A stretch of DNA of 64,000 nucleotides from contig NZ_VTOJ01000002.1 in assembly GCF_009176545.1 (NCBI RefSeq), positions 1,426,001 through 1,490,000 of the forward strand, in the 5' to 3' direction. A model generated the notes under the pieces. That model ran no database searches and was not told where the DNA came from. It was given only the letters and a program-made list of their open reading frames with translations. The first letter of the stretch is position 1, and every line of letters starts with the position of its first letter. Of this stretch, positions 25,371 through 37,573 are shown in pieces. Source of the DNA: Salinigranum salinum. Lineage in GTDB: Archaea; Halobacteriota; Halobacteria; Halobacteriales; Haloferacaceae. Both the position numbers and the translations under genes were made by a program.

Positions 25371-25411
25371 TTTACAGAAGGTTTTTACCGCCGGCCACAC
25401 AACGAGGATGT

Positions 25412-25909
25412 ATGAGCCAGACACCAGTACCGCAGTCGAAGCAGGAGCAGTCCGGTCTGAACACCGTCCTCGTGGCCCTCGGCGCGAACGACGCCGACCG
25501 CGTCGCCCGACTCGCCGAGGAGGCGATCGACATCGCCGGCCCCGCCGGGGCGACCGTCGTCGTCGGGCACGTGTTCACGCCCGAGGAGTTCATCGACCGG
25601 GTCGACGCGCTCGGCTTCGACGAGGATCCGGCGGACGTCGACCCCGACATCGTCGCCAGGCGGTACTCGGCGGTCCGTGACCTCGTCGACCGGCTCGACG
25701 AGGCGGGCGTCGACTACGAGATCCGCGGTGCCATCGGCGACTACGGCGAGCGCGTCGTCGACGTCGCCGAGGCGCTCGACTCGGACATGATCCTCGTCGG
25801 TGGTCGCAAGCGCTCGCCGACGGGGAAGGCCGTCTTCGGCAGCGTCGCCCAGGAGGTCATGCTGTCGGCTCCCTGTCCGGTGACGTTCGTCCGTGCGGAC
25901 ACGAAGTAA
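25412..25909 (+). CDS. Universal stress protein (UspA family)
   Basis: The 165-residue Usp domain starts around residue 16 (LNTVLVALGANDADRVARLAEEAIDIAG). The usual ATP-loop Asp near the start is absent (ALGANDAD replaces PxDGS). Near the end is MILVGGRKRSPTGKAVFGSVAQEVML, the G-2x-G-9x-G motif with changes. The altered loops suggest it may bind nucleotide differently or not at all. The leaderless-type promoter carries a TrmB-like palindrome. It diverges from radB. Confidence 0.9.
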   Translation: MSQTPVPQSKQEQSGLNTVLVALGANDADRVARLAEEAIDIAGPAGATVVVGHVFTPEEFIDRVDALGFDEDPADVDPDIVARRYSAVRDLVDRLDEAGVDYEIRGAIGDYGERVVDVAEALDSDMILVGGRKRSPTGKAVFGSVAQEVMLSAPCPVTFVRADTK

Positions 25910-26125
25910 CGACTACACACCCCACCCGTCGACGATCGATCGCTCCGCGTCGGTTTTTGCGAGAACACGAGACGATCCGACAGCGGTACGCTCGCGCGGG
26001 AGCGCCCACCGGGGACGACCGGGGCGCTGCGGCTTCCGTCGGTCGGCCCACGCCGAGGTCCGGGTCCCCACCCGGCGACCGCCCGTCTCGACACGCTTTA
26101 GCCGTCCACTCGCCAACTCTCCGGA

Positions 26126-26881
26126 GTGATCGTCGTCGCCACCGCCGACTTCGAGCTCTACCACGAGGTCGTCGCCGAACTCCGCGATCGGGGGACCGTC
26201 TTCACCACGATCGAACCCGGCGAGCCGCTGCCGGAGCGGGCACGCGTGCTGATCGTCTCACCCGACGACGTCGACGACGGCGACGACGGCCCCGAGATGC
26301 CGGACGGGGTCGAGCGAGTGGTCGCGGGCGGCGACGACGCGCGGCGCGCGGTCGAGGAGGCGCTGGCGACGCTTCGCGGCGGGGGTGGCCGGACCGTCGT
26401 GGGCGTCGATCCCGGCACTCGTCCGGGGATCGCAGTGCTCTCGGACGACGTGGTCGTCGCCGCCTTCCAGGTTCCCCTCGCGGAGACGGTCGACGTCGTC
26501 CGCCGGGAGATCGACGGCGAGGTCGACCCCCTCGTCAGGGTCGGCGACGGGGCGCGACTCCAGGGTGCACGCATCGTCAACGACCTCGACGACGTCCCCG
26601 TCGAACTCGTCGACGAGACGGGGACGACGCCGTACCTCGGCACCGGCGCGCGCGGGATGGGCGACGTCCTCGCGGCGGTGAACATCGCCCGTCTCGAGGG
26701 CGACCGCGTCGACTCGCGCGAGGTCGAGCCCACCGCGGGCGAACTCCAGCGCATCAAAGACGAGTCACGACAGCGCTCCGGCGGGGATCGAACGATCGAC
26801 GAGGAACTCGCCCGGCGGGTCGCGTCGGGCGAACTGAACGTCGACGAGGCACTCGACGAACACCGGGACGACGGGCACTGA
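26126..26881 (+). CDS. RNase H-fold protein (RuvC-like), haloarchaeal
   Basis: The 251-residue protein starts at GTG 26126. Residues 1-90 form a Rossmann-like part (VVATADFELYHEVVAELRDRGTVFTTIEPGEP). From residue 91 there is a RuvC/YqgF-type RNase H fold: TVVGVDPGTRPGIAVL with its first catalytic Asp, VRVGDGARLQG, and GMGDVLAAVNIARLEG with a candidate distal Asp. The tail is helical (GELQRIKDESRQRS). A nuclease role is plausible but untested. A TATA-like gctttagcc about 27 nt upstream supports the start. Confidence 0.72.
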   Translation: MIVVATADFELYHEVVAELRDRGTVFTTIEPGEPLPERARVLIVSPDDVDDGDDGPEMPDGVERVVAGGDDARRAVEEALATLRGGGGRTVVGVDPGTRPGIAVLSDDVVVAAFQVPLAETVDVVRREIDGEVDPLVRVGDGARLQGARIVNDLDDVPVELVDETGTTPYLGTGARGMGDVLAAVNIARLEGDRVDSREVEPTAGELQRIKDESRQRSGGDRTIDEELARRVASGELNVDEALDEHRDDGH

Positions 26882-26887
26882 GACGCG

Positions 26888-28549
<1,662 letters not shown>

Positions 28550-28753
28550 GTCCGGGTGAACGAGTGGGGGGGCCAAAGACGCCGCGGTTGTGCGGTACGC
28601 ACCCGTGTCGGTAGGGATTAATACGTCCGCGGCGTACCATGACACATGATAACATACAAGGCGGCGGAGATGGGTCGATCCCCCCTAACAAAGCACTTAT
28701 GCCGCGGCGTCGCTGAAACCAGACATCTACGGAGGAATCCTCGCGAGTAAATC

Positions 28754-30979
28754 ATGAACGAAGTGCAACTCGAAGTGGCGAAGGCGTACCCGAACGACTC
28801 GGGGCGCGGCATCGCCCGTCTCGACCCGGACACGTTGCTCCATCTCAAGCTCTCGCCGGGCGACATCATCGAGATCGAAGGTGGCGAGACCACGGCGGCG
28901 AAGGTGTGGCGTGCGGACCGGCAGGACTGGAACACGGACACGGTCCGGATCGACGGCTTCACCCGGCAGAACGCCGACGTCGGCATCGGCGAGCGCGTCA
29001 CGATCCGGAAGGCCGAGGCGAAGAAGGCCGAGAAGCTCGTCCTCGCACCCCCGGAGGAGGCGTCGGTGCAGTTCGGCTCCGACGCCGCCGGCATGGTGAA
29101 ACGACAGATCCTGAAGCGGCCGGTCGTCGAACGCGACATCGTCCCGGTGATGAGTTCGACGAACCACCCGTTCATGCGGTCGCCGGGGCAGGCGATCCCG
29201 CTGATCGCCGTCGAGACCGAACCCGAGGGTGTCTGTCTCATCACGGAGGACACCGACGTCGAACTCCGCGAGGAGCCCATCTCGGGCTTCGAGAAGACCG
29301 GCGGCGGCATCACCTACGAGGACATCGGCGGCCTGCAGGGCGAGATCCAGCGCGTGCGGGAGATGGTCGAACTCCCGATGAAGCACCCGCAGATCTTCAA
29401 GAAGCTCGGGATCGAACCGCCGCAGGGCGTACTCCTGCACGGGCCACCCGGCACCGGGAAGACCCTCCTCGCGAAAGCGGTCGCGAACGAGACCTCCGCG
29501 AGTTTCTTCTCCATCGCGGGTCCCGAGATCATCTCGAAGTACTACGGCGAGTCCGAGCAACAGCTGCGTGAGATCTTCGAGGACGCCAACGAGGACGCAC
29601 CCTCGATCATCTTCATCGACGAACTCGACTCCATCGCACCCAAGCGCGAGGACGTCACGGGCGAGGTCGAACGCCGCGTCGTCGCCCAGTTGCTGACGAT
29701 GATGGACGGGCTCGAAACGCGGGGGCAAGTGATCGTCATCGCCGCCACCAACCGCGTCGACTCCGTGGATCCGGCCCTCCGACGGCCGGGGCGGTTCGAC
29801 CGCGAGATCGAGATCGGCGTCCCCGACGAGGGCGGGCGCAAGGAGATCCTCCAGATCCACACCCGGGGGATGCCCCTCAGCGACGACGTCAGCCTCGACA
29901 TGCTCGCCGACGAGACCCACGGCTTCGTCGGCGCCGACATCGAGTCGCTCACGAAGGAGGCGGCGATGAAGGCCCTCCGGAGATACCTCCCCGAGATCGA
30001 CCTGGACGAGGAGGACATCCCGCCGTCGTTGATCGACCGCATGATCGTCAAGCGCGCCGACTTCAACGGGGCGCTCGGCGAGGTCGAACCGTCGGCGATG
30101 CGCGAGGTCCTCGTCGAGTTGCCGAAGATCTCGTGGGACGACGTCGGCGGCCTCGAGGGGGCGAAACAGCAGGTCAAAGAGAGCGTCGAGTGGCCGCTCC
30201 GCGAGCGGGAACGGTTCGAGCGCATGGGGATCGAGCCGCCGAAGGGCGTCCTGCTCTACGGCCCGCCGGGGACGGGGAAGACGCTCATCGCCAAGGCGGT
30301 CGCCAACGAGACCAACGCCAACTTCATCTCGGTGAGAGGCCCGCAGCTGCTGTCGAAGTGGGTGGGCGAGTCCGAGAAGGCGATCCGCCAGACGTTCCGC
30401 AAGGCGCGACAGGTCTCCCCGACGGTCGTGTTCTTCGACGAGCTCGACTCGCTCGCGCCCTCGCGCGGGCAGGAGATGGGGAACAACGTCTCCGAACGCG
30501 TCGTCAACCAGCTCCTGACCGAACTGGACGGCCTCGAGGAGATGGGCGACGTGATGGTCATCGGCGCGACGAACAGACCAGACATGATCGATCCGGCGCT
30601 GATTCGGTCGGGTCGGTTCGACCGACTCGTCCTCGTGGGCGAACCCACGGAAGAGGGCCGCGAGGAGATCCTCAAGATCCACACGGGGACCAGCCCCCTG
30701 GCACCCGACGTCAGCCTCCGCGAGATCGCCGAGATCACCGAGGGCTACGTCGGCTCCGACCTCGAGTCCATCGCGCGTGAAGCGGCGATCGAGGCGCTCC
30801 GCGAGGACACCGAAGCCGACGAGATCGAGATGCGTCACTTCCGCAAGGCGCTCGAGGCGGTCCGACCGACGATCACCGACGACCTGATGGACTACTACGA
30901 GCGGATGCAGGACCAGTTCAAGGGCGGCGGGCGCGAGTCGTTCGCCGAACGCCGCGACGGCCGCATCGGCTTCCAGTAG
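28754..30979 (+). CDS. cdc48: Cdc48/p97/VCP-type AAA+ ATPase
   Basis: This 741-residue archaeal Cdc48 homologue unfolds protein clients for the proteasome. The N domain (about residues 3-85: [21 protein letters not shown]) is followed by a CDC48_2-like domain with [15 protein letters not shown]. The D1 AAA module has Walker A at 230-237 (GPPGTGKT), IIFIDELDS and the sensor AATNR. D2 has Walker A at 503-510, VVFFDELDS and [20 protein letters not shown]. The C-terminus is charged and lacks the terminal hydrophobic-Tyr motif seen in proteasome-engaging proteins. The ggagg at 28731-28735 sits 18 nt before the ATG, further than a classic RBS. Confidence 0.97.
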   Translation: MNEVQLEVAKAYPNDSGRGIARLDPDTLLHLKLSPGDIIEIEGGETTAAKVWRADRQDWNTDTVRIDGFTRQNADVGIGERVTIRKAEAKKAEKLVLAPPEEASVQFGSDAAGMVKRQILKRPVVERDIVPVMSSTNHPFMRSPGQAIPLIAVETEPEGVCLITEDTDVELREEPISGFEKTGGGITYEDIGGLQGEIQRVREMVELPMKHPQIFKKLGIEPPQGVLLHGPPGTGKTLLAKAVANETSASFFSIAGPEIISKYYGESEQQLREIFEDANEDAPSIIFIDELDSIAPKREDVTGEVERRVVAQLLTMMDGLETRGQVIVIAATNRVDSVDPALRRPGRFDREIEIGVPDEGGRKEILQIHTRGMPLSDDVSLDMLADETHGFVGADIESLTKEAAMKALRRYLPEIDLDEEDIPPSLIDRMIVKRADFNGALGEVEPSAMREVLVELPKISWDDVGGLEGAKQQVKESVEWPLRERERFERMGIEPPKGVLLYGPPGTGKTLIAKAVANETNANFISVRGPQLLSKWVGESEKAIRQTFRKARQVSPTVVFFDELDSLAPSRGQEMGNNVSERVVNQLLTELDGLEEMGDVMVIGATNRPDMIDPALIRSGRFDRLVLVGEPTEEGREEILKIHTGTSPLAPDVSLREIAEITEGYVGSDLESIAREAAIEALREDTEADEIEMRHFRKALEAVRPTITDDLMDYYERMQDQFKGGGRESFAERRDGRIGFQ

Positions 30980-31294
30980 CCGCACCTCCTCGCTTTTCAT
31001 CGGTCGGCGCTCCGCAGTCGTCAGCGTGACCGCCGCGACCCGCAGGGAGGGAGGACCGCCGTCGCACTCGAAGATATATACTCTGCATACTACTCTGGAT
31101 GGCTACGGTTCCGCGACGACGACTGATACTGCTCGGTATCACAACAGTGTGAGCTATACACGGGGAGAGATCCGCGGAACGGGACGTATGTGAGGGTACC
31201 ACGGGTTTCGACCCGGTACCGGAGGGGACTCCCTCCGAGACCTGATGAGGGGTATTATAAACCGCTTTAATCAGTTCTCGGCATCTCTCGAGTG
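30980..31294. promoter_or_regulatory. 315-bp regulatory region upstream of pstS1
   Basis: The region holds GATATATA at 31073-31080 and a 17-codon ORF (31099-31152). It also holds an inverted repeat around 31194-31220 (ggtaccacgggt / acccggtacc), and a perfect 7-bp stem with a 4-base loop (cggaggg-gact-ccctccg, 31220-31237). A strong TATA-like tattataaac follows at about 31253-31262, some 32 nt before the pstS1 ATG. This density of structure next to a phosphate gene suggests layered control. No credible longer gene is present. Confidence 0.6.
31099..31152 (+). CDS. Putative 17-residue leader peptide upstream of pstS1
   Basis: ATG 31099 opens a frame, MATVPRRRLILLGITTV, ending at TGA 31150. 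It starts about 22 nt after the AT-rich gatatatac (31073-31081), the usual distance for a haloarchaeal leaderless transcript. The peptide has an Arg-rich start and a hydrophobic end, like a short membrane anchor. It may only be a chance frame. Confidence 0.2.
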   Translation: MATVPRRRLILLGITTV

Positions 31295-32536
31295 ATGACG
31301 GACGACCGAAATCGTCTGAGTGACCGGGTATCGCGGCGTAAGTTCATTGCGGCGACGGGTGCTGCCGGCGCGGCCGGCCTCGCCGGCTGTAGCGGGCAGT
31401 CTTCGGGCGGTGACGGTGGAAGCGGCAGCGGTGACGGGAGCAGTGGCGGCAGCAGCGGTGGCGAGACCGAGACCGAAGCGAGCAGCGACGGCGAGTCGAT
31501 GGAGGGCGAGACGGAGTCGAGTTCATCCTCGTCCGACACGTCGCTGCTGACCGCCGAGGGCTCCTCGACGGTGTACCCCATCTCCAACAAGGGTTCCTCC
31601 TACTGGAACTCCAACGCGCCGCCGTCCGACGGCGAGTACTGGGGGTCGAACTCCGAGAGCACCGTCCCCGGCTGGAGCGAGATCGAGACGGATATGCTCA
31701 TCGCGGACTACTTCGCGAGCCAGTTCGGCTTCGAGCCGACCGAGCAGCGCTCTTCGCCGCCGTTCCCCACGACGGTCGGTCTGAGCCACTCCGGCACCGG
31801 CTGCGAGGCGGTCGTCGACGGCCTCGTCGACATCGGTAACTCCTCGGGTCCGATCACGGCCGAGCTCGACTGGAGCGAGGAGGAGGCGAACAACACGGTC
31901 GTCGACAACGTCGTCGGCCGCGACGGCCAGCCGGTCGTCGTCAGTTCCGACGTCCAGGAGGCAGGCGTCACGCAGCTCTCCGGCGAGCAGGTCCGCCAGA
32001 TCTTCCAGGGCGAGGTCTCGAACTGGAGCGAACTCGAGGGTGTCGACTACGACCAGGAGATCTTCGTGATCGGCCGCGCCGAGGGCTCCGGGACGGACAC
32101 CTCCTTCAGGCTGAACATGCTCGGCGACGCCGACGCGCCGATGGAGGTCGACACCCGGCAGGGCCAGAACCAGCAGGTCGCCCAGCTCGTCTCCCAGAAC
32201 GAGGGCGCTATCGCCTACATGGCGCTGGCGTTCACCAGCGAGTCGGTCATCCCGATCGGCATCAACTTCGAGGGGACGCTCTACGAGCCGGACCCGGACG
32301 CGGAGAACACCATCTTCGACGCCAGCTACCCGCTCAACCGTGACCTCCACATGTACACGCTCATCGAGGAGTCCAACCCCGGCGGGGGCGGCCGCGACCG
32401 GCGCGAGGCGGCGTTCATCAACATGTTCCTGACGGAGTTCGGACAGACCGTCTTCGTCGAGCAGAACAACTACATCCCGCTGCCGACGAGCGACCTCGAG
32501 GAGTTCAAAAGCCAGCTCGAGTCGCTGATGGCGTAA
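31295..32536 (+). CDS. pstS: Phosphate ABC transporter substrate-binding lipoprotein PstS (copy 1)
   Basis: The 413-residue protein binds phosphate outside the cell. N-terminal Tat motif SRRKFIAATG and lipobox AAGLAGC show Tat export and lipid anchoring. A Ser/Gly/Glu-rich linker to about residue 80 precedes the PBP-II domain, with DGSSTVYPISNKGSSYWNSNAPP-type opening, SHSGTGCEAVVDGLVDIGNSSGPITAEL, GEVSNWSELEG and IGRAEGSGTDTSFRLNMLG. ATG 31295 is used; GTG 31292 is in frame. It leads the first Pst operon. A T-run at 32589-32594 lies in the 93-bp gap before pstC, fitting higher PstS expression. Confidence 0.95.
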   Translation: MTDDRNRLSDRVSRRKFIAATGAAGAAGLAGCSGQSSGGDGGSGSGDGSSGGSSGGETETEASSDGESMEGETESSSSSSDTSLLTAEGSSTVYPISNKGSSYWNSNAPPSDGEYWGSNSESTVPGWSEIETDMLIADYFASQFGFEPTEQRSSPPFPTTVGLSHSGTGCEAVVDGLVDIGNSSGPITAELDWSEEEANNTVVDNVVGRDGQPVVVSSDVQEAGVTQLSGEQVRQIFQGEVSNWSELEGVDYDQEIFVIGRAEGSGTDTSFRLNMLGDADAPMEVDTRQGQNQQVAQLVSQNEGAIAYMALAFTSESVIPIGINFEGTLYEPDPDAENTIFDASYPLNRDLHMYTLIEESNPGGGGRDRREAAFINMFLTEFGQTVFVEQNNYIPLPTSDLEEFKSQLESLMA

Positions 32537-32588
32537 GCGAGGCGGTCGACTCGGCAGGAGGCGCTCGCGGATTCGGTTCGCTTCGCTC

Positions 32589-32594
32589 TTTTTT
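32589..32594 (+). terminator. T-run between pstS1 and pstC1 (likely partial terminator)
   Basis: Six T residues follow a GC-rich stretch in the 93-bp gap between pstS1 and pstC1. T-runs cause archaeal termination or pausing. The second pst operon has a similar run at the same place, so the layout may let PstS be made in excess over the membrane subunits. Confidence 0.45.
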
Positions 32595-32629
32595 ACCACA
32601 CCACACCACACGACACGTTCATACACAAA

Positions 32630-33763
32630 ATGGCATCAGTCACGGACGGAAAGAGAACAAGTCTGCAGGAGAAGGCGCAGCGACAGGTCGGTCGGTTCCG
32701 CGACTTCGTCGACGACACGTCACCGGGCGCGCTCGTCACCATCGCAGTGATATCGCTGTCACTTTTCGCCGCGTTCGTCGGGTTTCTGCTCGTCTCGCCG
32801 CTGACGGTCGCTCCGTTCGCCGTCTTCCTCGCCGCCTCGGCGTACGGCTGGATCCGGTATCAGGAGGAGACGGCGCTGGTACTGACGTTGGCGACGACGA
32901 TCTCGACGCTACTCATCCTCGGGCTCATCATCGTCTTCATCTTCATCGAGTCCGTCCCGGTCGTGCAGTACGAGTCAGCCACCGTGTTCGGGGTGACCGT
33001 CCCGGGACTCCGGATGTTCATCGAGACGCGGTGGGACGCGGTCTCCTCACCGATCCGGTACTCGATGGTGCCGATGATTCACGGAACCGTGATGGTGACG
33101 ATCATCGCCACCGCGGTAGCCGCTCCGCTGGGAGTGTCGGCGGCGCTGTTCCTCTCGGAGATCGCCCCGGACATCGTCAGGGAGTTCGTCAAGCCGGGCG
33201 TCGAGATCCTCGCGGGGATCCCCTCGATCGTCTACGGCTTCATCGGCTTCACCGTGCTCAGCCCGTGGGCGTCGGACCAGTTCGACCTCACCGGGCAGGG
33301 AACGTACCTCTTCGTCGGCGTCGTCGTCGGCCTGATGGCACTCCCGACCGTCGTGTCGGTCGCCGAGGACGCCCTCTCGTCGGTGCCCGAGTCGATGAAG
33401 AGCGGCTCGCTCGCCGTCGGGACGACCGACTGGCAGACGATGACGTCGATCACGCTCCCCGCCGCCTTCTCCGGAGTGTCGGCGGCGGTGCTGTTGGGTG
33501 TGGGTCGCGCGATCGGCGAGACGATGGCCGCGACGGTGATGCTCCGGGGCGTCCCTCGGCTCACGGAGCCGCTCGTGAACGTCTTCTACGGGCAGGAGAC
33601 GCTCACGTCGCTCATCGCCCGCAACTACGGCGAGGCCGACGGCCTGCAGATGGACGCGCTGTTCATCGCCGGCGTCATCCTCTTCGTCACCGTGCTGTTC
33701 ATCTCGGTCGGCGCGCAGTACATCGAGTGGCGTATGCGGCGCAAACTGGGAGGTGAGGTCTGA
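32630..33763 (+). CDS. pstC: Phosphate ABC transporter permease PstC (copy 1)
   Basis: The 377-residue permease starts with a short cytoplasmic region and three or four N-terminal helices beyond the usual core (for example [25 protein letters not shown]). The ABC permease core follows with [49 protein letters not shown] and the coupling loop [18 protein letters not shown] (EAA-type). It forms the channel with PstA. The stop overlaps the pstA start by 1 nt (TGATG), so translation is coupled. Core-plus-extra-helix N-termini are common in haloarchaeal PstC. Confidence 0.95.
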   Translation: MASVTDGKRTSLQEKAQRQVGRFRDFVDDTSPGALVTIAVISLSLFAAFVGFLLVSPLTVAPFAVFLAASAYGWIRYQEETALVLTLATTISTLLILGLIIVFIFIESVPVVQYESATVFGVTVPGLRMFIETRWDAVSSPIRYSMVPMIHGTVMVTIIATAVAAPLGVSAALFLSEIAPDIVREFVKPGVEILAGIPSIVYGFIGFTVLSPWASDQFDLTGQGTYLFVGVVVGLMALPTVVSVAEDALSSVPESMKSGSLAVGTTDWQTMTSITLPAAFSGVSAAVLLGVGRAIGETMAATVMLRGVPRLTEPLVNVFYGQETLTSLIARNYGEADGLQMDALFIAGVILFVTVLFISVGAQYIEWRMRRKLGGEV

Positions 33764-35385
33764 TGGCGGGCGCGACGCAGAGCAAACTAGTCGAGCGCGA
33801 GACGACCGGTACCGACGCCGTCGCCGGGATCGCGGTCGGCCTCTCGGCGGTCCTGTTCGCGCTCTCGATCGCCGCGCTGTTCGAGCTGATCACGATCAGC
33901 GAACCGGTCGCCGGGATCCCGACCGTCAGCCTCTTGGGCGGATTGCTCGTGTTGCTGGGCGTCGCCGTGATCTCGTTCGGTGTCGGCTCGCGGCTCGGAT
34001 ACGTCGAGACGACGCCGAGTTCGAGCGCCGGACTGATCGCCGCCGGAGTGGCCGGCGTCTCGTGGTTCGTCGTCGCCGGCGGGTTCGCCTCACAGACGCT
34101 GGGACTTGGCACCGTCGGCGGGATCGGTGGCGGGGTCGTGATCGGCGGGGGCGCGTTCGTCGCCACCGTATACGCGCGCGAGGACGTGGGCTCGACGATC
34201 CCCATCGGAGCCATACCGCTGCTGACTGGACTGGTGTTCCTGACGAATTTCATCGGACCGGAGTGGATCTGGGACCTCGGCTGGGAGCAGAGCGCCTCGC
34301 TGACCGCGGAGTTCGTCATCCCGGTCGCGACGCTGTTCAGCGCGCTGTTCGCCGGCTGGGCGGCCGCGAAGGCGTACGGCGGCTTCGGCGCGCGTGGCCG
34401 CCGCATGGGCGCGTACACGCTCGTCTACCTGAACGCGATCTCGATCGTCGCCTTCCTGTTCATTCTGGTCGCGTTCGTCGTCGTCCAGGGCGTCCCAGGC
34501 GTACTCACGGGCGCCCAGTTCGGTGCCGGCGTCGGCCCCGAGACGACGCTGTTCGGCTTCACGTTTACCTGGCCGCTCTACGTGCCGTTCGTGATGAACG
34601 GGGTCGCGCTGTTAAACGACTTCCAGGGCGTCCTGCCCGCGATCGTCGGCACGTTCTGGCTCGTCGTGGGCGCGGTGCTGTTCGCGGTGCCGCTCGGCAT
34701 CGGGGCGGCGGTCTTCCTCACCGAGTACGCCGAGCGCGGCCGGTTCACCCAGGTCGTCGAGGTCGCGACCAACGGGCTCTGGAGCACTCCGAGCATCGTC
34801 TTCGGCCTGTTCGGCTTCGCGTTTCTCATCCCCCGGTTCGGGAACCAGAAGTCGCTGCTATCGGGGATGCTCACGCTCGGCTTCATGCTCCTGCCGCTCG
34901 TGGTGATCACGAGCCGAGAGGCCATGATCTCCGTGCCCGACGAGTACCGCGACGCGAGCGTGGCGCTCGGCGTGAGCAAGTGGCAGACGATCAGGAGCGT
35001 CGTCCTGCCGGCGGCGCTCCCGGGTGTCGTCACGGGCGTCATCCTCGGCGTCGGCCGGATTGCCGGCGAGACGGCGCCGATCCTGCTGACGATGGCGGGC
35101 GGCACGTTCGTCCCCGGCGCGCAGACGGTCGACGTGATCGGCGGCTTCGAGTTCACATCGGCGCCGCCGTTCGTCGCCAACCCCGAACTGCTACAGGCCA
35201 CCTCCGCGCTCCCCTACCAGCTGTTCGCGCTGATCACGGCAGGCGTCGGCCTCGGAGACAGCGTCGCCGACCCCACCGGCTTCCGGTGGGCGACGGCGCT
35301 CGTCCTGTTGATCGTCGTCCTGTCGTTCTACGCGATCGGCATCGCGACGCGGTACTACTTCAGAAGCAAGCTCCGATACGAGTAA
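33763..35385 (+). CDS. pstA: Phosphate ABC transporter permease PstA (copy 1)
   Basis: At 540 residues this is almost twice the bacterial PstA. The first 260 residues contribute about seven hydrophobic helices of unknown purpose ([49 protein letters not shown]). The ABC permease core follows: [94 protein letters not shown] (EAA loop). It overlaps pstC by 1 nt and precedes pstB by 2 nt. PstA2 has a comparable extension, so it is a shared trait of this lineage. Confidence 0.95.
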   Translation: MAGATQSKLVERETTGTDAVAGIAVGLSAVLFALSIAALFELITISEPVAGIPTVSLLGGLLVLLGVAVISFGVGSRLGYVETTPSSSAGLIAAGVAGVSWFVVAGGFASQTLGLGTVGGIGGGVVIGGGAFVATVYAREDVGSTIPIGAIPLLTGLVFLTNFIGPEWIWDLGWEQSASLTAEFVIPVATLFSALFAGWAAAKAYGGFGARGRRMGAYTLVYLNAISIVAFLFILVAFVVVQGVPGVLTGAQFGAGVGPETTLFGFTFTWPLYVPFVMNGVALLNDFQGVLPAIVGTFWLVVGAVLFAVPLGIGAAVFLTEYAERGRFTQVVEVATNGLWSTPSIVFGLFGFAFLIPRFGNQKSLLSGMLTLGFMLLPLVVITSREAMISVPDEYRDASVALGVSKWQTIRSVVLPAALPGVVTGVILGVGRIAGETAPILLTMAGGTFVPGAQTVDVIGGFEFTSAPPFVANPELLQATSALPYQLFALITAGVGLGDSVADPTGFRWATALVLLIVVLSFYAIGIATRYYFRSKLRYE

Positions 35386-35387
35386 TC

Positions 35388-36308
35388 ATGAGCGAAACCA
35401 CCCAATCCCAGGAAACGAGCGGCACCGACAGCAGCACAGGCCAGCCCTTGCAGACGGTCGCGGGCGAGACCGAAGAGGAGACGCGACCCGAGTGGATCGA
35501 CTACCGGTTCGACGGGGCGGCGAAACTCGTCTCCGAGGACCTCGACGTGTTCTACGGCGACGACCACGCCATCAAGGGCGTCTCGATGGAGATCCCCGAG
35601 AAAAGCGTCACCGCGCTCATCGGCCCGTCGGGCTGCGGGAAGTCGACGTTCCTCCGGTGTCTGAACCGGATGAACGACCGCATCAAGTCCGCGCGGATCG
35701 ACGGCTCGGTCACGCTCGACGGCGAGGAGATCTACCAGGACGGCGTGAACCTCGTCGAACTTCGAAAGAGAGTCGGCATGGTGTTCCAGTCGCCGAACCC
35801 GTTCCCGAAGTCGATCCGCGACAACATCTCCTACGGCCCGCGGAAACACGGCGACATCGAGACGGGGCTGCTGGCGCGGCTGCTCGGCCGCAGTAACGAG
35901 GAAGAGGAAGAAGAACTCGTCGAGCGGTCGCTCAGACAGGCCGCGCTCTGGGACGAGGTGAAAGACCGCCTCGACGACAACGCCCTCGGCCTCTCCGGTG
36001 GACAGCAACAGCGGCTCTGTATCGCCCGTGCGCTGGCGACCGACCCCCAGGTGCTGTTGATGGACGAACCGGCCTCGGCACTGGATCCGATCGCGACGTC
36101 GAAGATCGAGGACCTGATCCACGACCTCGCCGAGGAGTACACGGTCGTGATCGTCACGCACAACATGCAGCAGGCCGCCCGGATCTCGGATCAGACGGCG
36201 GTGTTCCTCACCGGCGGCGAGCTCGTCGAGTACGGCGACACGGACAAGATCTTCGAGAACCCCGAGAGCCAGCGCGTCGAGGACTACATCACCGGCAAGT
36301 TCGGGTGA
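35388..36308 (+). CDS. pstB: Phosphate ABC transporter ATPase PstB (copy 1)
   Basis: The 306-residue ATPase powers the PstCA channel. Walker A is GPSGCGKST at residues 79-87. The Q-loop region is [12 protein letters not shown], the ABC signature [15 protein letters not shown] and Walker [12 protein letters not shown]. The H-loop His follows in [13 protein letters not shown]. An acidic N-terminal 45 residues are extra. It starts 2 nt after pstA and is followed by an AbrB-PhoU gene 133 bp on. It is clearly a paralogue of the minus-strand PstB2 (shared [30 protein letters not shown]). Confidence 0.97.
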   Translation: MSETTQSQETSGTDSSTGQPLQTVAGETEEETRPEWIDYRFDGAAKLVSEDLDVFYGDDHAIKGVSMEIPEKSVTALIGPSGCGKSTFLRCLNRMNDRIKSARIDGSVTLDGEEIYQDGVNLVELRKRVGMVFQSPNPFPKSIRDNISYGPRKHGDIETGLLARLLGRSNEEEEEELVERSLRQAALWDEVKDRLDDNALGLSGGQQQRLCIARALATDPQVLLMDEPASALDPIATSKIEDLIHDLAEEYTVVIVTHNMQQAARISDQTAVFLTGGELVEYGDTDKIFENPESQRVEDYITGKFG

Positions 36309-36441
36309 GCACGATGTCGTGCGACGACAGCCGCGGCGGCGAGCCAGGCGGCGGCCGTGCGCCTGCGAACGGTTCGTCGGTGAGCCGTTCATCCGTCCCC
36401 GCCTCGCCCGAGGTCGCCCGTTCCGACGACGGGAGGTGACG

Positions 36442-37470
36442 ATGGAGACACGCAAACTGCAGGAGGTCGGCGGCGGGACGTACACCGTCTCGATCCCGAA
36501 AGAGTGGGCCAGGGCCCACGGTTTCGAGGCGGGGATGTCCGTCAACCTCTACACGCACCTCGACGGCTCGATCGTCGTCCGGGGCCGCACGAACGACGGT
36601 GAGAACCTCGCCGCCGTGCGGCTCGACGTCGACGGGTCGGGACCGGAGCGAGTGAAACGGACGCTCCGGGCGGCGCTCGCCGTCGGTTTCGAGGCCGTGA
36701 CACTCGCGCGCGCGGAGCCGTTCACCGCCGAAGAGCGTCGCGCGGTGAACGCGATGGTTCGCGGGCTCGTCGGCACCGAGGTCGTCGACGAAGCCGACGA
36801 CGAGATCACCGTCCGGAACCTGCTCGACGCGTCCGACGTCTCCGTGCGCCAGTCCGTCGTCCAGCTGGAGTTCGTCGCGCTCTCGATGCACCGGCGGGCG
36901 ACCACGTCGCTCGTCGAGGACCCGACGGACGGAGCCGGCGGCGTCCACGAGCAGCTCCGCGAGCGCGGGGCGGAGGCCGAACGGCTGTTCGGGATGGTGT
37001 CGCGTCACTTCAGCCGGGCACTCGTCTCGCTCGAGGAGATCGATCGACTGGACGTCACCCGCCCCGACCTGTTCGACTACTACGAGACGGCACGCCACCT
37101 CCGTGGCGTGGCCAGGGAGGCCGTCGCGGTCGCACGGGCCGGGGAACAGTCGGTGGGACCGATGCCCAGCGAGGTCTCGGACGCGGCCGACGCGACCCGA
37201 TCGGTCGTCGAGGACGCGTCGAGCGCGGTCCTCGGCGACGGAGAGGTCGAGACGATCCACCGGGCGCTCGATCGGAGCGCCGACACCCGCGACGAGATCG
37301 ACGGGCTCGACGCGACGCTGGTGGACGAGTCGACGCCGACGTTCACCGACTCGGTCGTCGACGCGGTCGCGACGGCGCGGATCCTCGACTCGCTCGCACG
37401 AACGCTCGACCACGGCGACGCGGTCGCCGACGTGGCGATCCGGGCGTTCACGCGGAACGAACACCTGTAG
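36442..37470 (+). CDS. AbrB-domain PhoU-like regulator (copy 1)
   Basis: The 342-residue protein fuses an N-terminal SpoVT/AbrB DNA-binding domain (METRKLQEVGGGTYTVSIPKEWARAHG, residues 1-48) to a PhoU-like helical domain (residues 90-340). Haloarchaeal PhoU-AbrB fusions are found beside pst operons and are thought to relay phosphate status to transcription; direct proof here is lacking. A strong Shine-Dalgarno ggaggtga at 36432-36439 fixes the ATG at 36442 over an upstream in-frame start. It closes the first pst operon. Confidence 0.9.
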   Translation: METRKLQEVGGGTYTVSIPKEWARAHGFEAGMSVNLYTHLDGSIVVRGRTNDGENLAAVRLDVDGSGPERVKRTLRAALAVGFEAVTLARAEPFTAEERRAVNAMVRGLVGTEVVDEADDEITVRNLLDASDVSVRQSVVQLEFVALSMHRRATTSLVEDPTDGAGGVHEQLRERGAEAERLFGMVSRHFSRALVSLEEIDRLDVTRPDLFDYYETARHLRGVAREAVAVARAGEQSVGPMPSEVSDAADATRSVVEDASSAVLGDGEVETIHRALDRSADTRDEIDGLDATLVDESTPTFTDSVVDAVATARILDSLARTLDHGDAVADVAIRAFTRNEHL

Positions 37471-37573
37471 TCGTCGACGACGCCCCCCTGATTCGTCGGT
37501 CGGTGTGTTCGTGCCTCCTGACTCCCGTTTCGTGTGTGCGTGTGAGAGGCCCGTCGGACCGAGAGCGCGGGCG

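Noticed and set aside
30918..31202. Minus-strand frame of 94 codons running from the pstS1 upstream region into the cdc48 3' end
   Set aside because: Arg/Ser-rich, overlaps cdc48 and the regulatory region, no start signal.
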